A stretch of DNA of 64,000 nt from Taeniopygia guttata (taxonomy: Eukaryota > Chordata > Aves > Passeriformes > Estrildidae). The first letter of the stretch is position 1. Each line of letters starts with the position of its first letter. The position numbers and the translations under genes were made by a program. The stretch is from contig NC_133030.1 of the NCBI RefSeq assembly GCF_048771995.1, forward strand, positions 13,656,001 to 13,720,000, given 5' to 3'. Positions 1 through 13,200 of the stretch are shown piece after piece. The notes under the pieces were generated by a model. That model saw only the letters and a list, made by a program, of their open reading frames with translations. It had not been told where the DNA came from and ran no database searches.

Positions 1-1041
1 AGATTGTGTAATTATTTCTAAAATAATTTTTGTGTGTGTTTTTTGTGTGGTTTTAGATGTCTATTGTATTCAGCAATTCCTTTGGAGTAGTAAATGATGC
101 TTCCCATACAAAAAGCTGAGATGTCACTAAAAAAGAGTCAAGTACTAGCCAGAAGCAATCTTGTGCACTGTGAGATGTAACACCAGCCTGGGAAGTTGTA
201 AAGTGGCCACACTACCCCAGCTGGGCCCTTGCTTGCAGTGAGTGCAGCATTTGTGCTCTGTGCCAGGCTTGTCCTTCAGAGCTCACCCCATAAACACCCT
301 CCCCTGTCAAACACAAACCTAGCCAGGCTTTCTTTCCTGACCTAAATAAATGCAGGATCAACACCTCTCTAGCCCTGGAAAGTGTGCAGCACTTCAGCCT
401 CGGTACTTGCTGGATTCTGGCTCTTGTTTCTTCCATGAACAGTTACTGACCTTCCCCAAAAACACTCAGTAGAGCAGAGAGCAGGCCTGGCTTTTGGGAC
501 ATGAGGCAGTGCTGCACACTGAGGATCTGAGCTAATTCCTACCTATCCTCAACCTCCATTCACTGCTTAAACACATTTTTGAGGAGTAGGTGTCTACAGT
601 AACACATTGACTTTTCATCTGTAGAAGACAATACTGTGCCATGACATCATCAAAACACTGCAGGAATTACCACCTCGGAAGCAAAATGCACCCAGTTATG
701 GCAGCAGTGGGACTGCACATGAAGTGAGACTGCAGTAGAAGACAAATGTACAGAGTATTTCAGGATGTGACTGAGCTGGTCTGCATGCAAATTGCGACAA
801 AAATAAATAAAAGAGGTTCAGAGGTGTGTCTGAAACAGATCCTCTTCTCAAATGTATCTACTAGTCTAGAAACAGAGTAAAAACTAGGGAAAAAAAAAAA
901 ACAAAGAAAAAAACAACCAACCCAACTATCCTACCTATTATAACTTTTGTGCCATACTAACCCATAAAGAAACATAATACTGAAGAACTTCAAATTCAAT
1001 CTATGGATAAGGATGAGAGGTTGATGACCAGAACAGCTCAC
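1..1041 (-). other. SWAP70: SWAP70 intron 10 (partial)
   Basis: Follows the exon 10 donor. It holds an A-rich run near 889-915 and a T/G-rich start. I see no exon, repeat family or RNA gene in it. Confidence 0.8.
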
Positions 1042-1240
1042 CTCATACTGCTCAAGGGCCTCCTTCCTTTCCAATTCAAGTTGTTTCAGTTGCTCCATGG
1101 CCACTTGAAGAGCCTGTTCCTTCATCATTCTCTGGTTTTCCAGCTCTTGCTTCTCTGCTTCTGTCATCTGAATGGTCTGTTGCTGCTGCAAATGCCATTT
1201 TTCCAGTTCAGCCCTCTTTGCTGTCTCCTCTTCCAGCAAT
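1042..1240 (-). CDS. SWAP70: SWAP70 coding exon 10, coiled coil (residues 453-518)
   Basis: 199 nt with acceptor GTTGCAG and donor GAG|GTGAGC. It encodes [16 protein letters not shown] and a glutamine/glutamate-rich helix ending [11 protein letters not shown]. The next human segment (starting EVKKKLEMAT) is not found between bases 1 and 1041, so the gene continues off the left edge. Confidence 0.96.
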
Positions 1241-4200
1241 CTGCAACGGGGATTGTGATGTTAAATGCACTTTAACGTAAGTCGTATCTATGCAGGGAAG
1301 CCAAATTAATTAATTTTTTCTTTATTCTTTTTTCTTTTTTAAGGGAAGAGAATATTGTTTTTAAAAAAGCTTGGGAAGCAGGGAAAAAGTTATGGTTTGT
1401 TGGCTTGCCTTCAGTGTCATGCCAGCAGTGCAAGCAGTCTGACTGTTACAAAGGGCTATTCAGAAAATGTAGTCAATAATGCAAATACACAACACAGAGC
1501 CCCAGAAGAAAGAGGCATGCATAAGTTATCTTCATTGTCTTAGGAGGACTGAGTAATATGAAGAAAAAACCCACACTCCACAAAGCCCCTGTAAGAGGAA
1601 ATTTAACCCTTTATCATTCCTTTTTCCAAATGTATTACAGCAATTTAAACCTGTGATAAAATACAGCAGAAAGTAATTTTTACAGATACTGCTTTATAAA
1701 ATAAACAGCTGAAAAGCCTGTACAGAGTGATCTCGGTTTTTCACATGCTGACATGCACAACACTTGATGGAAAAATAACTGCACCAGCTTTTCCAAAATT
1801 GCTGAGCTTGCCCTCTGCTAAAAGCTAATACTCAGATATATTTTAAAAATCATCAACAGCAGCTTCAGCCTTCATAACTTAAGGAAAAATAAAATCTACC
1901 CTGTGTTTGGACTTGAAGGTAGTTGCCCATTCCAAGAGGCAAGCAGTCATTAATAGCAGGGCACAGGTACTCACTGTTGGCAGGGGGAGCTGAAACACTT
2001 TTCCACCTGGCTAAAGCCATACCTGGCCTGAAGTTTCCTCACAGTCTCTTCATCTTGACGTGCCTGTTTCTCATCCTCCAATGCCTCCTGTAGCTGTTTA
2101 TACATTTCTTCCAGTTCACGTACTCTTTGTAAATACTGTTCCAGTTCAGATGATTTCTGAGCAACCTGCTCTTCCATTTTTTGTCTTACCTAGCAGGATA
2201 AATTTGGGACACATGAGCTACCATTCAACTCAGGTTTCCAATTTTTGAAGGAATTGCCAGGTTTCCCTCAGGCCATGTTTTCAGAGACAAACTTCTTCCT
2301 GCTGACTGCAGAGCAGAACTGATAAAATTGAGGCTAGATCTGCAGACGTGGAACTAAGAGCATTTAAAAAAATAAATAATAACACAGGCTACTTATAATT
2401 ACCGACTTCCCGCAGCACAGGATTTCTACAGGGGTTCAAACCTAACTTCAGTCAGCTTGATCTTCTTTCTTAGTTTACAGATACACAGCTGAAGGAAGAG
2501 AAGGGTTGTAGAGAGGCCAGACATGAAGGTCAGGCTGCTTTAATGGCACTGTTTTCACACCCCCCTTGGCAGCAGTGTATCTCACACACTTATGTCTCTG
2601 GATGATGGCACAGGCTGGATAAAGGGGGCTGGCATGTCCTGCCCCACTGGTCTGCAGGCTGCTCCCCTCAGCTGACCCAAATCCCAGTGACCCAGAAAGG
2701 GACTGTATTCAGGAATTCATGCTCAGCCCATAAAGCAGCACTGTGTGCATTAATGTCCTGAGATGTCCCATCACATCACTTTTTCTACTTCTTTTCCCCA
2801 TCTAACAGAACAACCTGACAAAGCCCCTGAAGACTGAAAATCAGTTATTCGGGGAATCCTCAGCGTAGCTGAATAGTAACAGTATTGTAAAGCAGCAATA
2901 TTTCTTTATTTTTTATATTTATGTGTGTGTGTATAGCTGTAAAAGAACACACAGCATAAGAAAGCAATAGTTCTAGGAACACATAAAATGCATTTTTATT
3001 ATGCCTGATTCATTTTGCTTATTCATACAGCAAGTACTGGCCTCAGGTTCTCCATCTCTGAAAACTGCAAGGAGAACTTCAGTCTGCATTTATCCTTCAA
3101 GCAGTCTATTTTCCCCCAATTTTCCAATCATATTTAAACCCTGAATGTTGTACAAATTGTAGCCAAGCTGATCCAGTATTTGAATTCACCAGTAAAAATA
3201 TTTTAATCCTACATCTCAAATAAATGCAACACAGATTCCATTCTCCAGCCTCCTGCAAAATCTGTAGAATCCTTTCAGTGGCTGCCTGTGAGGGGAAGCC
3301 CTTGCTGAACACGTGGCTCCCTATGTGTAATAGCAGCAAAACCCCTCGTGCACTACTCACCATTTTTTCTCTCTCCAGCTCCAAACTGAAGCGATCTTGT
3401 AATTCAACTTGAGTCTGAAGCCTTTTCTTCTCCTCCTCAGCAGCACGAGCAGCTGCTGCTTCCAGTTGCTGGAAGAGAAGGGTGGGGGGTAGGGGGAAGA
3501 AAGGAAGGAAAAAACCAATTTGTCAAAACTAAATTATTTTGAGGGAACGGAGCTTTATTTAACAATTTTTGGTTAAAAAAAAAAATGTAGGAAGCCTTCA
3601 AAAGCATCAAAGCATCAGTCTGGATTTTTTTAATGTCTGAGATTATTCACAGCCTTTAAACATAATTTACTATCTTGATTGTTTGCAAGACAATTTTAAA
3701 TTTACCAATGAAAAGGTGAAGGTCACCTGACTATCTCCAAGCTTCCTCTGAGTCCTGCTTTGCTCAAGTGATAGAAATCACTGTATTTCCTCCTCTACTT
3801 CAACAGGATAGAAAACTATCACAAAAAAGCACATCTCAGGCAGGACTGCCTACGACTTCCAATAGGGACAACATGCCAGCAAGCACAGAGTTCATACAGA
3901 AACAGAAATGAGAAGCACTGAATTGCCATGGGAAAGCAGAAGTGTCAGGAACTTTGACTAGAATAAGTGATTGTGCTATTGTGAATCATCCCTCTAACAT
4001 CCCCTAAACTGCCAAGTAAGGTAAATAAAATCCTAGTCCATAATCATCCCTTGAAATTAGGAGGAATATTAGCTAGGGCCTGGGAAACAGCTGCCAGTAC
4101 TTTCCACTTCTTGCATCTTATTTTACTTTTGTTGCATTTTGATTTCACAAAGACAGTGGTCACAGTTTTTCCTTTTGTCAAGATTTCAATCCCCACAAGG

Positions 4201-7200
4201 TTAGAAATCTTCAAGCATCAGCCTAAACTTTACCAGTAGTGAAAACAAAACCATTTTTTCACAAAATTTTCCTAAGAAACTTACCTGATTTTTTTTTTTT
4301 TTTTTTTTAGTATGCTGGGCCTGTGGAAATTGCTTCCACAGACCTTTGGTAAGAGCAGGGCACAACATAAAGATGACACGGACATGGAGCAAGCCCAGAG
4401 AAGGTGACACTGGGACAGGCTGTCCAGAGAAGCTTCATCCCTGTGGATGCTTCATCCCTGAAAGTGTTGAAGGCCAGGTTGGATGGGCCTTTAAGCAACC
4501 TGTAGCGGAAAGTGTCTGCCCACAGCAGGGGGACTGGGACTGGATGATCTTTAAGGTCCCTTACAAACCAAACCTTTCTGTGATTCTGTCATGCTCCTGA
4601 AGGCACCACATTTAAACCATGCTCCCTCACCAACCTAGATGAACTAAAGAGATGCCCCAATGATTAAAACTGCCAAGCTAAAACTTTCACTCTTTTACAT
4701 GCTTGTAAAAGCACGTAAACCATGTTACCACTCTGGTCTCAAATAGAGGGGAAGAAGTGAAGGAGAAGGCTCGAGTTTCTGGGTTTATGTTGCAGAACAC
4801 AGCACAGAACTGCTCTCCTTTGCAAGACTTAAATGATGCCAGTGTTTTAGAAGCAGCATTCTTCCTCTGCCATGACATTCAAAAGCATGTAATTATAGTC
4901 AAATCCAAGATGCCTATTTAAGTAAAATCTCCTCTAGATTTTCTTCCCTGCTCTGAAATTAAACAAACATTGCCAATACTGAGCTGAGAGGGCAAACATG
5001 CAGAGTCACAGGCAAGGGTGGGTGCCAGGCCATGGCCAGAGAGCTCAACAAGAAAGTGATCTTTGTCCACTCAGTATCAGCAACTTCCTGCTTCATCCAC
5101 CAAAGCTGCTCCTAGCAGGTAAGGTTACTGAGAACTCTGCACTTCAGGGAAAAGCCACAAGTGTTGGAGGGGGGAGAGAACAGGAACACACCATTCCAGC
5201 AGGCACAGACAGCACAGAGTCTCCAAAGCCCATGCAAGATCCCAAACCGAAACAGAAAGGGTGCACACGTCCTGTGCATGCTCTCACACAAGGAAAAACT
5301 TACCTTCCTGTCTGTTCAATGTGCACATGTCAAAATTCCATTTAAAAATATGAAAAATATCTGTTTTAGACAAAAGCATTTACTCTTTTGGAATACTCTA
5401 CTGCAGGAGCTACCAGAAAACAAACCAGTCCCAGAGTGCACTTTGGCAGATGCTGCACAAATGGTGGATCACTGCCATCAGCAGCAAATCAACCTCTGAG
5501 CTTCCCACAACAATCCAGTTTCCTGAAGCATTTACAAAGCCTTTTCCTTGAAGAACAGTTTTCTAACTAATCAAACCCTTTCAGTTCCAACCTAGGCAAA
5601 GTGCAGTAGTTCATGTCAGAGCCTAAGATACCTTCCTTGAGAAATCATTTTAACCCAGCCCACTTCAAAAGATGCTTCTGGCCACAACTCTCTTTAGTTT
5701 ACCCACTGTTCTTTTTATGAAACTGCCTGGAGCCTGCCAACATCCTACTGCTCCTTTAGGATTGCTCTCATGTTGTTTTCTCCCCTAAATATTTTTCCAT
5801 AAAGCAAACAATGCAGAAATCCCACCTTATGATTTCTGTTAACATGTACATTACTTACCAGTAGACGGTAACATAGGCTATCCTTTATTGTCTAATTTGC
5901 ATTCTGAATCTCAAACACATGGTAGACTACAGGTGCCAAAATTAAATTTTAAAATGGTTTTCCACTGTCAGATTCTATTTAAGGCAAACAGAGTAATACC
6001 TACAGCAGGACTGTCAGTACAAGACTAATTTTAAAAAAGACAAATTTCCTTTTCCACAAATTGTGACAACGACAAGACTTAAAAATGTGGGGGCTTTTAT
6101 TATTTTACTTGCTTTCTAGACTCAAAACCTTTCATTCCCTCAGAATATTTATAGCTGCAAAGATCACTGAAGTTTTTTCTAAGGGCTAAAACTGGTGGGT
6201 TTTATTTATGAAAAACTCAAGCAATGATGCAGATTTGTCCTAAATGGGAATGCAAAAGAGTTACATTAATTTAGGGAGGTAGTGGAGACATGTAGAGTAA
6301 ACAAAGGAAGACCTGGATTGCTCTAGCAGGAGGGACTCAGCAGCCAAAATCTAAGGCAGCAAGTGGGGAGGGTTTGAATTAGAATATTGGGTTCTACGCT
6401 GTTTTCAAGGCACACTCCACACTAAAAGCTCTCACAGGAAGAAAAGCCACATCTTTTGTTTTTAAAGATAGAAATTATAGAAATTAATCTGTGGGAAGAG
6501 GACAGCGCCCATTAACATACAAATAACATAACAAAACTTGGGGAAACTATAGAAGCAAATCTTCATGGAAAGCCACAGATTTGACAGACGTGCCTGACAG
6601 AAAAGGAAAACAAAACCCCAAAAGCAACTGAAGATATTGGTCTGTTGCAGCATTTCTGAGAGAGAGAAGGCATGATTTATGTCTGGAGTGAGAATTGAGC
6701 TACCCACTTAGACTAGGCCCTGATAAGCGGCCTTGACGGGGCCTAGAAGCCTTTGATGCAGTGAGAATTCAGTTGTGGCACAGTTAGAAATTATTTTAAG
6801 GTAACTACAAAGTAATCAGCTATTAGAGTGTAAAGTAGAGTAAAGCTGCAGTGTGAAAAGCCTGACCATCTTAAGGCAAAGGTAAACAATGTTAGCATGC
6901 CAATCAGAGTGCCTTTGTAAACTGTAAACTATATAGAAGTGTATAAAAACTGGGAGAACGTAGCATTAATCATATTGGTTGGATGTGCGTTCTGTCCTGT
7001 CCAGCTTCCCGTTTTATGAGGTCCCTGGCTTTGCCTATCCGCAGTTGCCATCTAGGGCTGGCAGGCTCTTCTCCACCAGCCTGATGTCAGGCCTGATATC
7101 AGCACAGATGTGCTGACACCTCCAATGTGCCCGATATCAGCACAGATGTGCTGACACCTCCAATGTGCCCAATGTCAGCACAGAGCCGCCCAGCTCCGCT

Positions 7201-10200
7201 GCAAGAAGCCCAGTTCAGCCACAGGGAGTGAGCTGTGGGCTGGAAGCCCGGCAGCTCCCGGTCCTACCTTGCGCACGGTCTCCAGCTCCTTCTGCTTGTT
7301 CTCGTTGGCCGCCTGCAGCTCCTTCATCTGCCGCTCCAGCTCCTCCTGCTCGGCCAGCAGCTTCTGGCGCAGCTCCTTGCGCCTCTGCCGCGCCTCCTTG
7401 TGCGGAGCAGGGCTGCCCGCCCGCAGCAGGCTCACCGTGCTCTGGATGGCTGCAGGGACAGCGAGAGAGCACTGTAAGGGGAGTGCTGAACTTTCTGGGT
7501 GGACTTTGTGAAGGGACTGACAGTGCTGTGCTGGCTGTTGGGTTGGGGATTTTTGAATGTATTTTTAAATCAGAAAGCGCTGTTGTCAGTTGTCCTAATT
7601 CTCATCAGGCTGGCTGTCGACACAAACCAGGAGTGAAAGATGCTTAGCTCTCAGTACTGGCTGCGTGCCACAAGGATAAGGTCTGGCAATTCCACTGCAT
7701 TATGTCAATTCCAATATTGACTTCTATGGACATTTGAGTTACTCATACACCCAGCTGCAAGAAAAACCCCCAACACTTGAGGATTTCTTACTACCTAGAC
7801 TCAGTGACTAACCAAGGAGCAAGGTGTTACCAATCTTCCCTAGAGCCAACTTTAAACCCTGAATTCTTACAGATACTCCAAGGGAAAACTTTCTCGCAGT
7901 AAGACAGTAGCTCTCATTCACTTACATGCAGTGACAAAATATTTGAGACAGCAAACCTGATGATTTTTGTATTTTATTTGGTATTTTATTCACATACCAC
8001 AGCATTGAAAACAAGTCCCCTTTTGACTCATTCATCATATTTTGGTGCAATGAAACACATGCTGTAGCTAAAGAGGGAAGTGCAAATGAAAGCCCACAGC
8101 TCCAAATATTTTACTGCTGCACATTCTTCAATGGCACTGGAAACAACAACTTTGCAAGGGCTTCTACCTCACTCTGCTGATGGATGTACCCATCACATAT
8201 CTGGGAAGGTCTCACAGGAGGGATACCTTCACTGTGGGAATAGAAAAGCAAGCCCTAATTCCCAGCTTTATGCTCAGCTCACTAAACCATATTACTTCAA
8301 GCAGAACTGTACAACCAAAGCCATTATTTTACAGTGCCAACATGAACAAGGTTTCCCTTTCTCCCCAAAAGCAACTATTTACAATGTTGCTTCCCTTCCC
8401 CATCCCTAGAAGTACAGTCAGTATAAAAACCAACAATAATAACCATTTCCTTTTGGTTATGGCTGCCTGAATTGACAAAATGACAAAATGTTTTGAATGA
8501 CAAAAACTGTTTTCCCTTATGTGGATCCTTAGTTCTTCCTGCATCTCAGATGCCTTAAAGATCCATGTGCCCAAAACAGAGATCGAAAAATCACAAGACC
8601 AAGAATTTCAAACTTGAGCAAAGCACTGCTGTAAGAATTCCAGTAACCTTAACTTTCACATAACTAGCATTTTTGAAACCTCACCTTGAATCCATTCCTG
8701 CTTCTTCTTTTTATCAGAGGCACTGATCTCAAAGGTTTTATCAAGACATTTTATGAGAAAAAGGCATTTCTTTCCATCTTTGTCAGGCAAGGCCTAGAAT
8801 GGGTAACAATAAAGATTAGCTTTGCAAACACTGAAATCTAAGTTACAAAGTCAAACAGCATCTATGCACTTAGACACAAATACCAGCACTAAGAGCCTTT
8901 ATTAAAAGGGTGTTTATGAACTGGGGGAGTCATATGAAGTAAAAAAAGCTCTGTTAAAGATACGAGGAATCCATCCCACAAAAAAAGAATTAATTCTGAT
9001 CTTTAGAGACATATAGTTTTTGGACTGGTTTTACCTCTACACAGCAGTTGCCATCCAGTATGATATCTCCCTTCTTGTCCTTTAAATCTTCACTTACATA
9101 GTAGGAAATAATGTTGGGTTTTAACACAAACCATCGTTCCATCCAATTTTTCCGTTTGTGACCTTTTTTCAGCATGTAGCCCTGTTAAAAGCAACAGAGC
9201 AGCTGAAATGCCTGGCCTCTGCTGAACCATCTGGTCTTTTGGTTATGTAAAGGTGTAAAGACCCAACAGAGCACACAGAAAAGTTACCTCATAGCCCCAG
9301 ATACTTCCAAAGTTAGCCAGTATTTCAGCTGTACCTTCCATTTCTTTAATCAAATTCCCCAGATACTTACATACTTTTGTCTGACATTTAACTTCCAAAA
9401 AAAGTCAAATCACAGAGGAAACTGAAACACCAACATCAATATAAGCTATGAACAAGCCATATAGAAAGTATACTCTGTATCCAGAGTATTCCAGGTTAAG
9501 AGGATGAAGAAGTTGGAAAGAAGACCACAGAACATTTTTCTGTAATGGCTTTCATCTATAATTTTGATACATGCAAATGTGCTTGTATTAAATAAGTAAA
9601 TAAATAAATAAATAAAAAGAAATGTGTTGGGGCATATTTAAGCCAAAGATATCTTTCTCTACAGGTCTGAGGGGAAAGAAAACATTCATAACAGCTGAAA
9701 AAGCTTTTTTGTTTAAAAAACAAATGAAACCATACAAAAACCCAAGCCACTCCCTACACATACAGCTTATCTGTGCTCAGCTTTTCTAGCCACTGAAACA
9801 AGTCCAGAGCCAAGGCCGTGCCTATCCCCAGGTGCCATCCCACTCCCTTGCTCCAAACCAGGAATGCACAGCTTTGTCTGCCGCCCCCATACTCGGCTCT
9901 GAGCTCTGGGTGCTTGCAAGGCCACGTGAAGGACTCCTGCAGCTTCAATCTTTCAAGCTTTGCACAATCTAAGTCATAGCCGTTTTTTTTTTTTTTCCTT
10001 CCTGACTTACCAAATTTGCTTTCAAAGCCAAGTCAGACTAATACTTTCCCCTCAAATTTCTGCAACATCTTTACCTATTATTTAAGTATCAGCTACTTTT
10101 CACTTTCCAAGAATCTACTGAGAGATCTTGAAAAGCAGGAGTTTTTTCACACTGATCATCACACAGAGGACACATCTTTCAGAACACTAAATATCACAAA

Positions 10201-13200
10201 TTTAACTATTGCTGCTGCCCTCTGTAAGCCTTAGAGATCCAGGATGTGTTCAATAAAAAGAGTAGCACAACACTTGTTTATGAGACCATGTGTCATTAAT
10301 GAATACCTTAAAGCAATTATGTGATTACTGCAATAAACAGGACAATTCTGTGAACCAACAAGGTATCAGGATACTGAAATCACACAGAATTCTGCCCTCC
10401 ACCAGGCCAATAACTGCCCAAACTGCCCAGAAGGCACAGGGCCAAATCTTGACACAAACTATTTTTAAGTGTCAAGGAACCATTCAAAGGCACTCAGACA
10501 TCCTTGAGATAAAAGCCCAGGCACCCAGAGAGGAAAGAAAGGAGACACAAAACAAAAAAAAAACCAAAAAAAAAAAACCAAAAAAAAGGTGTGGGGGAAG
10601 ACACACAATGCAGTATCAAAACTGAAAATAAAAAATAAATCCAGTTTCCTCACAAGTTTCAAGTAGGATTGAACTGACACTGGTTAATTTATTTTCATGG
10701 TACCAAGCAGAATTACTTCATTTTGCCCTCAACTGACTTCATGTGTGTGTGTGTCCCCAGGCCTCACCTCCAGCAGTTAACAAAAATAGACTTTTGCATT
10801 GTTCTGTGGGTATTCTGGAAGAATTTCCTGTGCCAAGACCTTCTGATGTTTCTTCAGAACAGCTTAGGAAGGGCTGCCAAGAAAGCCTTTGTTTCTCTCC
10901 TCACCAAGAAATCAAAGATGAAAAAAATTCTTTTGTCAGGTAAAAGTCAATTTTAAGAGCTCTCTAGGTAAACCCTGCTGTGACCCCTCAGGTCCCTGTG
11001 GTAAATCCAATTCCCATGAAAGAAATGCAGTTTTTAAAGGCATTCCTGAACTGATAATCCAGTCACTGGTGATCCGAATAAAGAAGTTTGCTAAGAATAC
11101 AAAGTCCAGCATGACTTCTGGAGTCTGAGTGCAGGTAAGTAAGTTGTCAGTCATGTAGCCTGCTAAGCAGAACAAGAAGGGACAGCCCTCTGGAGCTCTT
11201 CCAGACCTTTTTGTCCTGTTGAAGTGGGGCACTTGAGAAGCCAAAAGACCCTGGTCTGGAGCAGGGTCTTGTTTGAACACAGAGGTGGTGCCCAGCACAG
11301 CTGCATTTCCTACAGCACAACTGAAACTACAGAAAAGCATTTCCAAAGACTGAAGGGCTGTCACCAGAACTGACAGTATGATGCAGCTATTCTTTGAGCT
11401 AACACACAGCTGGTACTAGTGTAAAAAAAAGTTGTATTTCAAGTCAGAGCCCATGTCTTTCACTTTTTAAAAGAAAGCTCTCCCAAGAAGCAACTCATTC
11501 ATAATAGTGCTGCAATTACAACAATCTGAATAGCAGAACAATTTATTTTCTAAAAATAAGCTCATATTAAAGAACCCTTATAGATAATTTACCTAATTTC
11601 CTCCTGCTCATCATTCAATAGGGTAAAGAAATTTGAGCACAAAATGACCATTTTCTAATTAAAGCAATAAATAAGTCTACTTTAAAACATTAGTTCTCTG
11701 TGGTTCTTACCTGCTTGAGTACATCTAGTATGAGCTCATTAAAGACTTCATTGATGGCCATGGACACAGTCTGCCTGTCCATTCCTTTGCTGAACTGCCC
11801 ACTTCCAATGAGGTCAATCAGCTCCCAAGCAGAAAGACCCTCTCGACTGGTGTTGAGAGCAATCTTGTAATGGTCAAACTGCTCCTGCTGCCAGCCTGCT
11901 CCCATTGCTTCCGTGATTTTTTTAAGCAAATATTCAATCTGTGCAGAAACACAAGCAGAAATCCATCATTTGCAGCAAGCATGGGAATCAAGTGTGTCAG
12001 AGCTGTAAAGTAAGCTTCTCCTGAGATTCCTATTACAACAAGTTTCCTGTGTTCACATGTAGGCCTCTAAACGTAGGTGGTTTAATTAACAAAGGTTTTA
12101 AGCTCATTCTCAGCTGAACTCTGCACTGCCAAGCCCATCCCTCAGCTACTCTCTTCACAGTAAAACAAAGAATTGAACCTGACAGCCTCATTTAATAGTT
12201 CAGATTCCTACAGAACACATGGGACCTTCCCTGCAATAGCTTCCAGACTGTGATGACTGAAGCGTGAGAAAGCGAGGAGTTTCAGAAAGTATTTTGTAAG
12301 CAGAAAGCAAACAAATAACAAAAAAATAAGAAAAGAAGGTTTGGACTTCTTTTTCTAGTTTGGACAAGAAGTGAAATGAAAAACGACCAAGGTATGATCT
12401 ATACCTGACCCCTCTCCTCTAGCTCTCAAGCACTCCATCCCGGGACACAATCCTGACAGCTGCATCAAAAGAAATAAAAGAACATATCTTTCACATCTGC
12501 TTTTGTTTCCCAGATAAATTCTCCTTGTCCTTTAATCTTTCATCACTCTGTAAGCATTACCATACGCAGGATAGTAACACCAGCAACACTGGTCAAAACG
12601 AACACAAGAATGAAAAAGTAGTAAAGAAGGCTGAGGCTCTTTAGTCTGTTTTTTTTATGTTGGTTTTAAACTCAGCAATGTTCATTTGCAGTATTTCAAA
12701 GTAAACCCATCCACAGCTTTGAGCACATGCAAAATGCTTTTAATGACTCTTTAAACAAAACAATTGGTGAGGGCCTTTCTGCCACAGCTCAGAGTCACCT
12801 TTTAGCTGGTCTAACAAGCTTTGGAGTCTCTACACAAGAGATCTGAGAGTACAAAGAAATTAAGAAGTGTTTTTGTCCTCCACACATTTCATCACAAGGA
12901 CTTTCAAGCATGAATATATTGTGGCTGCTGTTTCTCTCTCTTCCAATGGGCACACCCTTCCTTTCCCCCTGTCCATGGTCAGGAAACAAAAGTGTGCAGT
13001 GGAAGAGAAAACCCCAAATTCACCCTGCAGATGGATGTGCTTTTCCCACTATTTCAGCTCAGTATTCCTGATGTCACAGCCCCTGCTCCAGGGGCATGTG
13101 GGTAATGCTGCAGCAAAAAGCAGAAACTGCAAAGTTGCTGCAGCACCAGGAGGAAAGCTCCTGTTCCACTGAATGAACTGGAAGTGCACACACTTCCAAG

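Larger units (their letters stand above)
3469..7267 (-). other. SWAP70: SWAP70 intron 7
   Basis: 3.8 kb. It contains a poly(T) run near 4291-4309, a plus-strand CR1 3' end near 4400-4595, a possible LTR near 6776-7043 and a 38-bp tandem repeat at 7095-7184. Confidence 0.9.

Noticed and set aside
7165-7647. 160-codon plus-strand open frame
   Set aside because: Antisense to SWAP70 exon 7; composition is that of a GC-rich shadow.
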